From the NCBI GenBank assembly GCA_027533185.1, contig JAPZTS010000014.1, positions 62,001 through 126,000 of the forward strand: a stretch of 64,000 nt of DNA, written 5' to 3'. The stretch's first letter is position 1, and every line of letters begins with the position of its first letter. The stretch comes from Leptospira sp. (GTDB lineage Bacteria > Spirochaetota > Leptospiria > Leptospirales > Leptospiraceae). Of the stretch, positions 63,151 to 64,000 are shown piece by piece. Both the position numbers and the translations under genes were made by a program. A model generated the notes under the pieces. That model saw nothing but the letters and a program-made list of their open reading frames with translations. It ran no database searches and was not told the DNA's origin.

Positions 63151-64000
63151 ATGGACCCTATCCAAAAAAATAGATTTCGCATAGAAGAAAAGAATTCCCA
63201 ACCAAGTTACTACCAAGAAGACCCATACCTCCGCAACTTAGGAAAAGAAAGTAACTATGAATCAGAAACGGAAGTAAGACGGCCGGTTTTATCTTTTCTA
63301 TTTTGGTCCTTTTTGATTGTACTGATTTGTGGATTCCTGGCAGGTGGATACTATTACTATAGACAATACCAATCTAGACCAGATACTATCGCACAAAAGC
63401 TGCTAGATGCACCTGTCGATAAAAAATCGTTGGAGCTTCTTGTTGATCGTCCTTATCTTCCACCCGATTCTATCAATCCCAAACTTGCAAATTGTTTAAA
63501 TTCATACTATGAGCGTTATGTGAATAAAGCTTTTGCAACTTGTGAAGAGTTTCTAAACTCACCTGGAACAGACGAGGAAAAGTCGATTGCTCTGACGGTA
63601 CTTGGAGTGATGTTTGATGAGGCGGGTCGTTATGTAAATTCGATTGAAAGATTGGAGAAGGCAATCCAATACAATTCCAAAAACTACTTTGCCTATTACA
63701 ATCTTGCTTTAGCATTTAAACACTCTGGAAAATTTGAAGAAGCACGCCGGGCCGCAATACGTGCCAAAGAAATTGCTCCCAATGATCCAAGGATCGCAGT
63801 ACTTAACGGAAATCTTTACCAATCGATAGGCGATCCTGAAAGAGCCATTGAAGCATATAAGGAAGGACAGTCGATTTCTCCGAATGATCCGACTCTTACA
63901 TACAATTTGGCGATCAGTTATCTCAAACAGGGGAATGTGGCAGAAGCAATTTCTGAATTCCAAAAAGTCATTCAAATCTCTCCTAATTCGAATCCTGCCC
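63151..64000 (+). CDS. TPR protein with one membrane helix (3'-truncated)
   Basis: Starts at ATG 63151 (AAGGA upstream), seven bases after nusB, and runs open to the window end. The first 48 residues are polar. One TM lies at about 50-72 (FLFWSFLIVLICGFLAGGYYYY), then several TPR units, for example YFAYYNLALAFKHSGKFEEARRA and PTLTYNLAISYLKQGNVAEA. It is probably an inner-membrane protein with an exterior TPR domain. The C-terminus is unseen. Confidence 0.85.
   Translation, partial: MDPIQKNRFRIEEKNSQPSYYQEDPYLRNLGKESNYESETEVRRPVLSFLFWSFLIVLICGFLAGGYYYYRQYQSRPDTIAQKLLDAPVDKKSLELLVDRPYLPPDSINPKLANCLNSYYERYVNKAFATCEEFLNSPGTDEEKSIALTVLGVMFDEAGRYVNSIERLEKAIQYNSKNYFAYYNLALAFKHSGKFEEARRAAIRAKEIAPNDPRIAVLNGNLYQSIGDPERAIEAYKEGQSISPNDPTLTYNLAISYLKQGNVAEAISEFQKVIQISPNSNPA

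Overview
This window looks like chromosomal DNA of a Leptospira-type spirochaete, probably a free-living (saprophytic) one. It is moderately AT-rich and gene-dense. It has many lipoproteins with loose spirochaetal lipoboxes. A tRNA-Ile/tRNA-Ala pair stands alone with no rRNA genes beside it, as expected where rRNA genes are unlinked. One abundant-looking secreted protein resembles the Leptospira flagellar-coiling protein FcpA. I saw no insertion sequence, prophage, CRISPR array or rRNA gene. No stretch over 300 bases lacks a gene.

Layout. 1-8.9 kb: partial aminotransferase, RNase H-like exonuclease, CBS protein, three tRNAs, hemW, bifunctional nuclease, phasin-like protein, MFS exporter, ACT protein, outer-membrane protein, PilZ protein. 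9-15.8 kb: acyl-CoA dehydrogenase, a metallo-beta-lactamase/double cNMP-domain protein, trxA, FcpA-like protein, and panD overlapping a Panacea-like gene. 15.8-19.9 kb (+): lipB, a membrane protein, a STAS/zinc-ribbon protein and murJ in one run. 19.9-26.8 kb (-): a run read as speD, a 47-aa protein, a 727-aa protein, an LRR lipoprotein, ileS and a DoxX protein. 26.9-34.9 kb: a GH13 glucosidase, then a leftward run of ABC transporter, soluble Cache chemoreceptor, 82-aa coiled coil, photoactive yellow protein, a 225-aa partner and a zinc-ribbon SDR. 35-43.7 kb: rsuA, a double-hotdog thioesterase, a PiT phosphate transporter, and a three-gene cassette around a degenerate family-B DNA polymerase. 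43.8-49.4 kb: a TetR regulator with two operators, a minimal adaptor, and an RND pump fused to a TolC-like channel. 49.4-64 kb: lipoproteins, purL, flavin reductase/PerR with a Per box, mutL, an ECF sigma with a probable anti-sigma, hpf, DUF4912 plus GH57 branching enzyme, a lipoprotein behind a perfect Per-box palindrome, a SET protein, ribH, nusB and a truncated TPR protein.

Three systems stand out. First, a photoactive yellow protein (Cys and Glu ligands conserved, ungapped alignment) sits inside an operon with a cytoplasmic chemoreceptor whose module order is inverted. Second, an efflux system has the inner-membrane pump and outer-membrane channel in one 1431-residue reading frame, served by an adaptor that seems to lack the hairpin and lipoyl parts. 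Third, a probably catalytically altered PolB is translationally coupled to two small unknown proteins. A PerR gene with all five metal ligands and two near-identical palindromes about 7 kb apart suggests a local peroxide regulon.
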